Positions 44,597 through 52,890 of a DNA stretch of 59,140 bases are shown piece by piece. The translations under genes and the position numbers were made by a program. The stretch comes from an uncultured Clostridia bacterium (lineage in GTDB: Bacteria > Bacillota > Clostridia > Oscillospirales > Acutalibacteraceae), in contig CALEJF010000018.1 in the NCBI GenBank assembly GCA_937898625.1, positions 1-59,140 of the forward strand. Direction: 5' to 3'. Each line of letters starts with the position of its first letter. The first letter of the stretch is position 1. The notes beneath the pieces were generated by a model. That model did no database searches. It was given only the letters and a program-made list of their open reading frames with translations, and was not told the DNA's origin.

Positions 44597-45158
44597 TATG
44601 AAAAAACAGGCAGAATTGCAAAGAATTCTTGAGCCTCTTGGAATAAATGTGTTAACTGCAGAAATGGCAGGAATCGAACTTTCTGATGTTGACGAAACCG
44701 GTGCGACATTTGAAGAAAACGCATTTTTAAAGGCGGATAGTGGTTGCAAGGAAAGTGGAATGGTCTGTGTGGCAGACGATTCAGGACTTATGGTTGATTT
44801 CCTTGACGGCGCTCCCGGAGTTTATTCAGCTCGTTTTGGTGGCGAACACGGAAACGATGCAAAGAACAATGAAAAGCTTTTAGGCCTTATGAAAGATGTA
44901 CCGGATGAAGACAGAACAGCACGATTTGTAAGTTGTGTTTGTTGCTGTTTCCCTGACGGAAGAAGTTTTACAGTAAGAGGTACTTGTGAAGGCGTAATTG
45001 CACACGAGGTACACGGTAACGGTGGCTTTGGTTATGACCCCATATTCCTTGTAGGGGATAGGACGTTCGGCGAACTTTCTGCAGAAGAAAAAGATAAGGT
45101 TAGTCACCGTGGAAACGCCCTACGCAAATTTGTAGAAGAAATACCAAAATATTTATAA
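44571..45158 (+). CDS. rdgB: XTP/dITP diphosphatase (RdgB/HAM1 family)
   Basis: RdgB hydrolyses non-canonical purine nucleotides. TTG at 44571 lies inside ftsY (26-base overlap) with AGAGGGG ahead and gives MDFLIATHNMKKQAELQRIL, the true family start. The 195 residues include TFEENAFLKADS, VADDSGLMVDFLDGAPGVYS and the base-pocket stretch HEVHGNGGFGYDPIF, then KDKVSHRGNALRKF. The frame before TTG is inside the acidic ftsY tail and is not part of the gene. Confidence 0.93.
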   Translation: MDFLIATHNMKKQAELQRILEPLGINVLTAEMAGIELSDVDETGATFEENAFLKADSGCKESGMVCVADDSGLMVDFLDGAPGVYSARFGGEHGNDAKNNEKLLGLMKDVPDEDRTARFVSCVCCCFPDGRSFTVRGTCEGVIAHEVHGNGGFGYDPIFLVGDRTFGELSAEEKDKVSHRGNALRKFVEEIPKYL

Positions 45159-45159
45159 A

Positions 45160-45271
45160 TAGGCTCCACCCTTGAGGGGCACGGGCATCCTGTGGATGCC
45201 GAATTAGTGTTGTCTGAGCCGGCAGGCGAGTAATGGAGCTGTCAGCGAAGCTGACTGAGGGGGTGTCAGAA
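45160..45271. repeat. Composite palindromic repeat after rdgB
   Basis: AGGCTCCACCCTTGAGGGG, then an insert CACGGGCATCCTGTGGATGC to CCGGCAGGCGAGTAAT, then GGAGCTGTCAGCGAAGCTGA and CTGAGGGGGTGT. The insert sits at the same place as the inserts of copies near 29.7 kb. See also 45279-45332 and 49655-49710. Confidence 0.7.
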
Positions 45272-45278
45272 TTTTAAT

Positions 45279-45332
45279 CCCCCCTTCCGTCAAAACTTCG
45301 TTTTGCCACCTTCCCCTCGTAGGGGGAAGGCT
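45279..45332 (-). repeat. Short copy of the palindromic repeat, opposite direction
   Basis: On the minus strand AGCCTTCCCCCTACGAGGGG, then AAGGTGGCAAAACGAAGTTT and TGACGGAAGGGGGG. Same plan as 49655-49710 but without the insert; the two hairpins are CCTTCCCC/GGGGAAGG and CAAAAC/GTTTTG. Confidence 0.7.
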
Positions 45333-45356
45333 AAATCGATAGTTAGGAGAAAACAA

Positions 45357-45659
45357 ATGACAAGTAAAGAAAGAGCATATTGGAGAGGTCAGGCAAATTC
45401 ACTTCCTGCATTGTTCCAAGTTGGTAAAGGTGGCATTTCTGATTCCCTTATCAAACAAACTGATGATGCACTTAAAGCGAGAGAACTTATTAAAATTAAG
45501 GTGCTTTTAGAAACAAGCCCTGAAAAACCAAAGGAAATTGCACAAAAACTTGCCGATGCAACAAATAGTGATTGCGTTGGTGTTATTGGTGGCAGTATGA
45601 TATTCTATCGTTATAATCCAGAACTTCATAAAGACGAGAAGAAAAAAGGAAGAAAATAA
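45357..45659 (+). CDS. yhbY: YhbY family RNA-binding (CRM) protein
   Basis: The 100 residues MTSKERAYWRGQANSLPALF, QVGKGGISDSLIKQTDDAL and CVGVIGGSMIFYRYNPE match the YhbY/CRM fold, linked to 50S ribosome assembly. The GKGG loop is present. TAGGAG before ATG 45357; the frame upstream crosses the repeat. It opens the yhbY-nadD-yqeK-rsfS run. Confidence 0.94.
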   Translation: MTSKERAYWRGQANSLPALFQVGKGGISDSLIKQTDDALKARELIKIKVLLETSPEKPKEIAQKLADATNSDCVGVIGGSMIFYRYNPELHKDEKKKGRK

Positions 45660-45661
45660 TT

Positions 45662-46291
45662 ATGAAAATAGGTATTTTTGGAGGAACATTTAACCCACCT
45701 CATAAAGGTCATTCAAGAATGGTTGAAAAGATGGCAGAGGAACTTGAACTTGATAAAGTAATTATCATTCCCAACAAAGTTCCAACACATAAGCGTTGTG
45801 ACGATTTAGCAGACAATCGCGACCGTCTTGCCATGTGCAAAATCGCATTCAACCACCCAAAATATGAAATCAGCACAATGGAAATGGATAGAGATACGGA
45901 CAGTTACACTATTTATACTGTTGAAGATTTGAGAAAAAAATATCCCCACGATGACCTTTTCCTCATTATCGGGTCAGATATGTTCCTTATTTTCCATAAG
46001 TGGTACAAGCATAAGGAATTACTTGAACAGTGTAAAATTTGTGTTGCATCCCGTGATAATGCAGAAAACATTCAGAAACTTCGTGCTTATGCCTTTGAGC
46101 AGTTGGGTGATTATATTCCACAACTTGATGGTAAGCATATACATATTTCACTTCTTGATGCTTACGAGGTAAGTTCAAGCGAAATCAGGGAAAGAATAGA
46201 TAATGAAAAGAGTCTTTACGGACTTGTTGACCCTGAAATTATTGAATATATGGAGAACCATAAATTGTATGGATACGGAAAGAAACGCTGA
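45662..46291 (+). CDS. nadD: Nicotinate-nucleotide adenylyltransferase
   Basis: NadD adds AMP to nicotinate mononucleotide in NAD synthesis. The 209 residues contain GIFGGTFNPPHKGHSRMVEK (HxGH type), IIPNKVPTHK, LIIGSDMF and VSSSEIRERI, all family signatures. It starts three bases after yhbY and overlaps yqeK by 23 bases. Confidence 0.96.
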   Translation: MKIGIFGGTFNPPHKGHSRMVEKMAEELELDKVIIIPNKVPTHKRCDDLADNRDRLAMCKIAFNHPKYEISTMEMDRDTDSYTIYTVEDLRKKYPHDDLFLIIGSDMFLIFHKWYKHKELLEQCKICVASRDNAENIQKLRAYAFEQLGDYIPQLDGKHIHISLLDAYEVSSSEIRERIDNEKSLYGLVDPEIIEYMENHKLYGYGKKR

Positions 46292-46847
46292 ATTTCTTGA
46301 AATTCTTAAAACCCGACTAACTCCTCAAAGATTATATCACTCCATCTGTGTTGCAGAAAAAGCAAAGCAGTTAGCAGAAATCTTTGGTGGCGATAGTGAA
46401 AAATCATATACAGCAGGACTTGTTCATGATATTATGAGATATGAGCCTCCTGAAAAAATGATTGAGATGATTGAAAGCGACGGTCAGACTCTTACTGAAA
46501 GCGAAAAGAAGATAACTGTAACACTACACGCTGTTGCAGGTGAGGTTTATCTTCGAAAAGTGCTTAATGTGACAGATAAAGACATCCTGTCAGCAGTCCG
46601 TTATCACACAACGGGTAAGGAAGATATGTCACTTCTTGAAAAAATCATTTATGTTGCAGATTTGACATCCGATGACCGCGAATATCCCGATGTAAAAGAA
46701 GTGAGAGAAATGGCAGAAAAGAGCCTTGACAAGACCTGTTTGCGTGGACTTTCATTTACCATTGAAGATAATGCAAGAAAATGCAGACCGATTCATATTG
46801 ATACAGTTAAGGCATATAACTATCTTGCAGAAAGGATAAACAATTAA
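46269..46847 (+). CDS. yqeK: YqeK, HD-domain bis(5'-nucleosyl)-tetraphosphatase
   Basis: This 192-residue HD protein reads LTPQRLYHSICVAEKAKQLA, the HD pair in AGLVHDIMRYEP, LHAVAGEVYLRKVL and IIYVADLTSDDREY. YqeK hydrolyses Ap4A. ATG 46269 is inside nadD in another frame; this is the normal nadD-yqeK coupling. rsfS begins on the base after its stop. Confidence 0.95.
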   Translation: MDTERNAEFLEILKTRLTPQRLYHSICVAEKAKQLAEIFGGDSEKSYTAGLVHDIMRYEPPEKMIEMIESDGQTLTESEKKITVTLHAVAGEVYLRKVLNVTDKDILSAVRYHTTGKEDMSLLEKIIYVADLTSDDREYPDVKEVREMAEKSLDKTCLRGLSFTIEDNARKCRPIHIDTVKAYNYLAERINN

Positions 46848-47201
46848 ATGGAAAGAACAGAACTTATGAGAAGTATTGTTGCCACTCTTGACAGTAAGAA
46901 GGCAACTGATATAAAATCACTTGAAATTACAGAACTTACAGCAGTCGCAGATTACTTTGTAATTGCAACCGGTACTTCAGGCACACATATTCGTGCTTTG
47001 TCTGACGAAGTTCAGGATGCACTTACAAAACAAGGTGTTGAACCAAGAAATGTTGAGGGTAAATCAACAGGCTGGATTCTCCTTGACTATGGCACAGTTG
47101 TTGTTCATGTTTTCACCCCTGACCAGAGAGAACTTTATAGTTTAGAGCATCTTTGGGGCGATGCGAAACAAGTGGACATCAGCGATTTGATTACAGATTA
47201 A
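46848..47201 (+). CDS. rsfS: Ribosome silencing factor RsfS
   Basis: RsfS (DUF143) binds L14 and blocks subunit joining in starvation. The 117 residues include ATDIKSLEITELTAVADYFV, IATGTSGTHIRALSDEV, GWILLDYGTVVVHVFTPDQR and YSLEHLWGDAKQVD. It follows yqeK without a gap. Confidence 0.96.
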   Translation: MERTELMRSIVATLDSKKATDIKSLEITELTAVADYFVIATGTSGTHIRALSDEVQDALTKQGVEPRNVEGKSTGWILLDYGTVVVHVFTPDQRELYSLEHLWGDAKQVDISDLITD

Positions 47202-47235
47202 AATAGTAAAAATCTCTTTAAAGAAGGTTATATAT

Positions 47236-49644
47236 ATGAATTACGATTTTAAAGCTACCGAATTAAAGTGGCAACAGAAATGGGAAGAAGCCAAAGTTTT
47301 TGAGGCACAGGACAACTCCGATAAGCCAAAATTCTATGGACTTGTTGAATTCCCATATCCATCAGGTGCAGGTATGCACGTTGGTCATATTAAGGCATAT
47401 TCTGGACTTGAAGTAGTTTCAAGAAAAAGAAGACTTGAGGGTTACAATGTGCTTTTCCCAATCGGGTTTGATGCTTATGGTCTTCCAACAGAAAACTATG
47501 CCATTAAAACAGGTATCCACCCAAGAAAAGTTACTGATATGAATATCGAAAAGTTCACAAGTCAGTTAAAGAGAGTCGGTTTCTCATTTGACTATTCAAG
47601 AGTAGTTGATACAACTGACGATAAATACTATAAATGGACACAGTGGATTTTCCTTAAAATGTTTGAAAACGGACTTGCTTTCCGTGATAAGACATTGGTT
47701 AACTATTGCCCATCTTGTAAAGTTGTTCTTTCAAATGAAGACTCACAGGGTGGTAAATGTGATATTTGCCATAGTGATGTTGTTCAAAAATCAAAGGATG
47801 TTTGGTATCTTCGTATTACTGAATATGCGGACAAACTTCTTGAAGGTTTAAATGATGTTGATTATCTTCCAAACATCAAGCTTCAGCAGGTTAACTGGAT
47901 TGGTAAATCTCGTGGTGCGTTCGTTAATTTCAACCTTAACGAAATTCCTGAAGAATTGAAGATTTATACAACACGTCCCGACACTCTTTTCGGCGTAACT
48001 TTTATGGTTATGGCACCTGAGCATCCAATTATTGATAAGTATGCTGACAAGATTTCTAATATGGATGAAATCCTTGCATACAGAACAGAATGTGCAAAGA
48101 AAACAGAGTTTGAACGCACACAACTTGTAAAAGACAAGACTGGTGTTAAGATTGCAGGAATTACTGCAAAGAACCCTGTAAACGGTAAGGATATTCCGAT
48201 TTACATATCTGACTATGTTATGATGGGATACGGTACAGGTGCTATTATGGCTGTTCCTGCACATGATGACCGTGACTACGACTTTGCAAAGAAATTCGGT
48301 ATTGATATTATTGAGGTTATCAAGGGTGGCAACATTGAGGAATCCGCTTATGCAGGTGACGGTGAAATGGTTAACTCTGATTTCCTTAATGGTATTGATA
48401 ACAAGAAAGATTCAATCGCAAAGATGATTGATTTCCTGCAGGAAAAAGGCATCGGCGAAGGCGGTGTTCAGTACAAGATGAAGGACTGGGCATTTAACCG
48501 TCAGCGTTATTGGGGTGAACCAATCCCGATTGTTCACTGCGAAAAATGCGGTATGGTTGCAGTTCCTTATGAGGAATTACCATTAAGACTTCCTGATGTT
48601 GAAAACTATGCACCGGGCACAGATGGTGAAAGTCCACTTGCAAAGATTGAGTCATATGTTAATTGCAAGTGTCCAAAATGTGGTGGTGACGCAAAGAGAG
48701 AAACTGACACAATGCCACAATGGGCAGGTTCATCATGGTATTTCTTGCGTTATATTGACCCACACAATGATGAGTGTCTTGCAGATATGAATAAACTCAA
48801 TTACTGGATGCCTGTTGACTGGTATAATGGTGGTATGGAACATGTTACTCGTCACCTTATCTATTCTCGTTTCTGGCATAAATTCCTTTATGACATCGGT
48901 GCAGTGCCTTATGCAGAACCCTATGCAAAGAGAACTGCACAGGGTCTTATTCTCGGACCTGACGGTGTTAAAATGAGTAAATCTCGTGGTAATGTTATCG
49001 ACCCTAACGAGGTTGTTGATGTATTCGGTGCAGACGTTCTTCGTACTTATGTGCTCTTTATGGGCGACTATGAACAAGCTGCTCCTTGGTCAGAAAATTC
49101 CGTTAAGGGTTGTAAGAGATTTGTTGACAGAATCTGGAATCTTCAGGAAATTCTTGTAGATGGCGACGAATTCTCAAAAGAACTTTCTTCATCATTCCAC
49201 AAGACAATTAAGAAAGTCACAGAAGACATTGAAACTCTTAAATATAATACTGCTATTGCAGCACTTATGACTCTTCTTAATGCAATTTATACAAAGGGTT
49301 CAATTAATAAGGCAGAACTTAAAGTGCTTCTTCTCCTTGTTAACCCATTCGCTCCTCATGTTACAGAAGAAATGTGGGAAGCTTGCGGTTATGGTAAGAT
49401 GATGGCAGCAGACGGCGAATGGCCAACATATGATGAGGCAAAGTGCATTGATGAAACAATCGAAATCGTTGTTCAGATTAACGGTAAAATTCGTGCAAAA
49501 CTCAATGTGCCTGCTGATATTGAGCAAGCAGATGCAGTTGCACTTGCAAAAGCAGACGAGAAAGTTCAAGCAGAACTTAACGGCAAAAATATTATTAAAG
49601 AAATCTATGTTAAGGGTAAACTTGTAAACATCGTTGCAAAATAA
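47236..49644 (+). CDS. leuS: Leucyl-tRNA synthetase
   Basis: The 802-residue class I synthetase has the HIGH motif in PSGAGMHVGHIKAYSGLE, zinc-type cysteines (CPSCKVVLSNEDSQGGKCDIC and CEKCGMVAV), the CP1 editing domain (TTRPDTLFGVTFMVMAPEHP, MAVPAHDDRDYDFAKK), and KMSKSRGNVI near the end. The anticodon domain is complete. AGAAGG before ATG; 34 bases after rsfS. Confidence 0.97.
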   Translation: MNYDFKATELKWQQKWEEAKVFEAQDNSDKPKFYGLVEFPYPSGAGMHVGHIKAYSGLEVVSRKRRLEGYNVLFPIGFDAYGLPTENYAIKTGIHPRKVTDMNIEKFTSQLKRVGFSFDYSRVVDTTDDKYYKWTQWIFLKMFENGLAFRDKTLVNYCPSCKVVLSNEDSQGGKCDICHSDVVQKSKDVWYLRITEYADKLLEGLNDVDYLPNIKLQQVNWIGKSRGAFVNFNLNEIPEELKIYTTRPDTLFGVTFMVMAPEHPIIDKYADKISNMDEILAYRTECAKKTEFERTQLVKDKTGVKIAGITAKNPVNGKDIPIYISDYVMMGYGTGAIMAVPAHDDRDYDFAKKFGIDIIEVIKGGNIEESAYAGDGEMVNSDFLNGIDNKKDSIAKMIDFLQEKGIGEGGVQYKMKDWAFNRQRYWGEPIPIVHCEKCGMVAVPYEELPLRLPDVENYAPGTDGESPLAKIESYVNCKCPKCGGDAKRETDTMPQWAGSSWYFLRYIDPHNDECLADMNKLNYWMPVDWYNGGMEHVTRHLIYSRFWHKFLYDIGAVPYAEPYAKRTAQGLILGPDGVKMSKSRGNVIDPNEVVDVFGADVLRTYVLFMGDYEQAAPWSENSVKGCKRFVDRIWNLQEILVDGDEFSKELSSSFHKTIKKVTEDIETLKYNTAIAALMTLLNAIYTKGSINKAELKVLLLLVNPFAPHVTEEMWEACGYGKMMAADGEWPTYDEAKCIDETIEIVVQINGKIRAKLNVPADIEQADAVALAKADEKVQAELNGKNIIKEIYVKGKLVNIVAK

Positions 49645-49654
49645 GAATCAAAAT

Positions 49655-49710
49655 AGGCTCCCCCCTTGAGGGGGAGCTGTCATTTTCATCGAAAATGGCT
49701 GAGGGGGGGT
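49655..49710 (+). repeat. Palindromic repeat abutting rlmA
   Basis: AGGCTCCCCCCTTGAGGGGG, AGCTGTCATTTTCATCGAAA and ATGGCTGAGGGGGGGT. Two hairpins (CTCCCCC/GGGGGAG and ATTTTC/GAAAAT). Its last GAGGGGGGG lies five bases before the rlmA ATG, where a ribosome site should be. Confidence 0.75.
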
Positions 49711-49714
49711 ACTT

Positions 49715-50521
49715 ATGTTCATTTGTCCCATCTGTAAATCAAAACTGAATATTAACGGCAAATCATATGCCTGTGAGAATAAGCATTCTTTTGATATTGC
49801 AAAGCAAGGGTATGTGAATTTGTTGCCTGTAAACAAAAAACATTCCGATAATCCCGGTGATACAAAGGAAATGGTTTTATCCCGCAGAGCGTTTCTTGAG
49901 AGTGGTTATTATGATTGTTTCACAGATAAACTATGCGAAATAATAAATTCTCTTTTTGAGGGTAAAGAGAAAATAACCATCGCCGATTGTGGTTGTGGCG
50001 AGGGCTATTATGACGGAAAATTAGAAAATCTAAATATGAATTTTGACCTTTTTGGGTTTGATATTTCAAAAGAAGCAGTAAAATCTGCATCGGGTAAATA
50101 TAAAAAGTACCATTATGCTGTTGGCAGTTGCTTCAATATGCCATTAGCAGATAATTCATTTGACCTTGCAATTAATATTTTTGCTCCTATGGTAGAAAGT
50201 GAAATGGCAAGGATTATTCGTAAAAACGGTTATATGATTTACGCTGTGCCGGGCAAAAGTCATTTAATGGGACTCAAAAAACTGCTTTACGAAAACACTT
50301 ATGAAAACGAGGAAAAACACACTGAATATGACGGCTTTGAATTCGTTAGCAGACATTCAGCAAGCAGTAATATCACAGTTAATAGTGAGAAAGGTGTCAA
50401 TCTTTTTAAAATGACTCCCTATTATTTTAAAACAGAACTGGGAGCAGAAGAAAGAATACAAAAAAATAATGGATTTACAACTGAAATTCATTTTGATTTC
50501 TTAATATACAAAAAACGGTAG
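49715..50521 (+). CDS. rlmA: 23S rRNA (guanine-N1) methyltransferase, RlmA family
   Basis: The 268 residues start with a zinc finger, FICPICKSKLNINGKSYACE, with C4, C7, C20 and H24 as ligands, then FDIAKQGYVNLLP, typical of RlmA/TlrB. The methyltransferase core follows: IADCGCGEGYYDGKL, FGFDISKEAVKSASGKY and NSFDLAINIFAPM. The enzyme methylates G745 or G748 of 23S rRNA; TlrB forms of the family give macrolide resistance. The only ribosome-binding-like sequence comes from the repeat just before it. Confidence 0.92.
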   Translation: MFICPICKSKLNINGKSYACENKHSFDIAKQGYVNLLPVNKKHSDNPGDTKEMVLSRRAFLESGYYDCFTDKLCEIINSLFEGKEKITIADCGCGEGYYDGKLENLNMNFDLFGFDISKEAVKSASGKYKKYHYAVGSCFNMPLADNSFDLAINIFAPMVESEMARIIRKNGYMIYAVPGKSHLMGLKKLLYENTYENEEKHTEYDGFEFVSRHSASSNITVNSEKGVNLFKMTPYYFKTELGAEERIQKNNGFTTEIHFDFLIYKKR

Positions 50522-50548
50522 AGCTTTTAGGCTCTACCATTTTTATTT
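50517..50548. terminator. Terminator shared by rlmA and the acyltransferase
   Basis: GGTAGAGC (50517-50524) pairs with GCTCTACC (50531-50538) over TTTTAG, followed by ATTTTTATTTT. It lies between convergent stops. Confidence 0.88.
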
Positions 50549-51822
50549 TACTTATTATTTATTATTTTATATGCTTCTTCAGTTGCAAGCATCAGCTTTG
50601 TAACAACATCTTTTTTTGATGGAACACAGTAGAAGGAGTCGTCTTTAACAGATACATCAAATGCGTCAACTTTGCCCAGTTTTTTATATAAGAACTCATT
50701 ATGTAAAGTGTAAAGACTTTTTGATGACCTTTGAATTCTGTAATTATGTCCGTTATAATGACCAGTAATGACAAACCCGTTTTCAAGGTCGTGAGTAACT
50801 TTACCTTCACCTAAATCAATAAATTCAACACCCGGTAAGGAATGAATGTGAACATTATCTTCAAATTTGTATGTACCCATAAGTAATTCCTTACGGACAC
50901 ATTCTCTTTCCCATTCATACCAATCGGGAATATGTGAGAACTCTGTTTCTCCGTTTAATGCTCTCATTTCACCAAGTTCCGTCATTTCCCATTGTTTGCC
51001 ACAGGCTTCGCAGGAAAGGAGAGTCCCTTTACCTACTGTCTGACCCTCTGCCAAACAGTGAGGACATTTGTAAAGAACTTTGTTAAGACCATCTGCACGA
51101 AAACTTTCGGTAATTCTTATATTGTTTTCTTTTTGCCATTTGTAATCATCGTAATACATTTCACGCTGAATTACTTCGTTTATCTCATCAACGGACATTG
51201 TTTTAACTTGTTCAGCAGTGAGAACTTGCTTCATGGTAGCCTTAAATGGAACTTTTCTGTACTGACGGAAATCCCAAAAAGGAGCATTAAGATAATTCCC
51301 GTGGTGAATCATAACAACCAATGGGACTTTATTCTTTTTAACAAGTTTAGCAACAACATCAGGAATAAGAGCTGTTGTGCCAATATTTGTGTATCTTGCT
51401 TCCGGATACATATAAAGAATATCGCCATATTCGTGAATAACCTTATTCACAGCACGAACAAGGCTTATATCCGTTGTGTATTTGCGATGACAAGCACAAC
51501 CTAGTTTTTCCATAATTTTTTCCATTCCAACAAAGCCGTCCACAGTGGCAATATTGTTGAACTTATGTGGATGAGTTGCTCGGAAACTTACCATAAAGTC
51601 AGCAAACTGTGTGTGATTTGAAAGGACGATATATGGTGGCTTTAATCCATCCATATTTATCTTTTCAATTGTACTACCTGCACGGATTGCGACTTTTGAA
51701 ACAACAGCACATACAAGATAAGCTAGGTTTTTATAAAAAGTGTTTTGTTTTTCAGGTATTGTGGGAGGCAGATATATATTTACATCATCGGGATAAACAA
51801 TATAATCTTTTATCTCATTCAT
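50548..51822 (-). CDS. PlsC-type acyltransferase with an internal zinc ribbon
   Basis: The 424-residue protein has the acyltransferase motif LSNHTQFADF (H70, D75, HxxxxD), followed by MYPEARYTNIGTT with the EGxR-like block, so it belongs to the 1-acyl-glycerol-3-phosphate acyltransferase superfamily. Near 253-273 is a zinc ribbon, CPHC ... CEACGK, in a stretch between the enzyme and a further C-terminal domain (about 290-424) rich in beta strands. A zinc ribbon in a PlsC-type enzyme is uncommon. GAGGGTG precedes ATG. Substrate unknown; a role in lipid or cell-envelope modification is likely. Confidence 0.8.
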   Translation of the reverse strand: MNEIKDYIVYPDDVNIYLPPTIPEKQNTFYKNLAYLVCAVVSKVAIRAGSTIEKINMDGLKPPYIVLSNHTQFADFMVSFRATHPHKFNNIATVDGFVGMEKIMEKLGCACHRKYTTDISLVRAVNKVIHEYGDILYMYPEARYTNIGTTALIPDVVAKLVKKNKVPLVVMIHHGNYLNAPFWDFRQYRKVPFKATMKQVLTAEQVKTMSVDEINEVIQREMYYDDYKWQKENNIRITESFRADGLNKVLYKCPHCLAEGQTVGKGTLLSCEACGKQWEMTELGEMRALNGETEFSHIPDWYEWERECVRKELLMGTYKFEDNVHIHSLPGVEFIDLGEGKVTHDLENGFVITGHYNGHNYRIQRSSKSLYTLHNEFLYKKLGKVDAFDVSVKDDSFYCVPSKKDVVTKLMLATEEAYKIINNK

Positions 51823-51908
51823 AATCTCACCCTCAAATCGGTTATATTTTATCTTGTAACCAATTTGTAATTATTTTACCATAAAAAATACTTTTAATCA
51901 AGTGTGTT

Positions 51909-52790
51909 TTATTTTACAAATTGAGCAATATCTTCCGGTAGGGGAGATTCAATCTCAATTATCTCGTTTGTCACCGGGTGAGTGAATTTGCAATAGCAAC
52001 AATGTAATGCTTGACGAGAAATATCTTCTCTTGGGGTACCATACATTGTATCTCCAGTAAGGGGTGTTCCAAGGGATGAAAAATGTACTCTTATCTGGTG
52101 CGTGCGTCCTGTAACAAGGTGAATTCGCAAAAGTGTTCTTCCGTCTTTATGGGAAACTGCTTTCCATTCAGTAATTGATGTTTCGCCTCTTTCATCCACC
52201 GTACGGAAAGTTTTTATTGGGTCGGGACGATAAATAGGTCGGTCAATAACACCCTCACCTTCGTAAATACCATCACAAACTGCCATATATTCTTTGTAAA
52301 TCTTTCCGTTTAAAACTCCCGTGACAAATCTGTTAAGCCCACATACAACAACTCCTGATGTACCTCTATCAAGTCTGCCAATTGAACGAAAAATTGCTGA
52401 TTTTCCCTGCTTTTCAAGGTGATAGGCAACTGCATTTGCAAGAGTGTCTCCTTGGTGATTGTGGGAGGGGTGCAAAGGAAGCCCTGCAGGCTTATCCACA
52501 ATGAGCAAATCGTCATCTTCATAGAAAACTTTTAAAGGATAGGGAAGCGGTGTAACAGCAGAGGTTCTTTCTTCCATATCTGCGGGGACAGTAATTGACA
52601 AAACATCATTTGTTTTAACAAAATCGACTGTCCTTATATGCTCGCCATTAAGCAAAATTCCCTCAGGGTCGTGCTTTAACTTGGTTATTAGTCGGGAAGA
52701 AACCTTCATTTCATTTTTAAGTACTTCCCATACCTTTTCACCATTATTTTTCTCTTCAATTGTGAAATCTACTCGTCTTTTTGTGTTCAT
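51909..52790 (-). CDS. RluA-family pseudouridine synthase
   Basis: The 293 residues begin with an S4-like region (GEKVWEVLKNEMKVSSRLIT) and go on to the catalytic signature GRLDRGTSGVVVCG (the Asp of RluA enzymes), LLIVDKPAGLPLHPS, and TGRTHQIRVHFSSLGTPLTG. It converts U to pseudouridine in 23S rRNA or a tRNA; the family includes RluD, RluC and YjbO types that I cannot tell apart. AAAGGTG precedes the ATG. Confidence 0.93.
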   Translation of the reverse strand: MNTKRRVDFTIEEKNNGEKVWEVLKNEMKVSSRLITKLKHDPEGILLNGEHIRTVDFVKTNDVLSITVPADMEERTSAVTPLPYPLKVFYEDDDLLIVDKPAGLPLHPSHNHQGDTLANAVAYHLEKQGKSAIFRSIGRLDRGTSGVVVCGLNRFVTGVLNGKIYKEYMAVCDGIYEGEGVIDRPIYRPDPIKTFRTVDERGETSITEWKAVSHKDGRTLLRIHLVTGRTHQIRVHFSSLGTPLTGDTMYGTPREDISRQALHCCYCKFTHPVTNEIIEIESPLPEDIAQFVK

Positions 52791-52818
52791 AAAGATTTCA
52801 CCTTTCTTAAATTACTTA

Positions 52819-52846
52819 TTGAATTATACCATAAAAGTAGTATAAT
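52819..52846 (+). promoter_or_regulatory. Promoter of the fucose operon
   Basis: TTGAAT (52819-52824), 16 bases, TATAAT (52841-52846). ATTATAC (52823-52829) and GTATAAT (52840-52846) are an inverted repeat that overlaps both hexamers, so a repressor may bind here. Confidence 0.6.
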
Positions 52847-52890
52847 ATAAATATAAATTTTTAAATAGGACTAACAAGGAGGTTATACTT

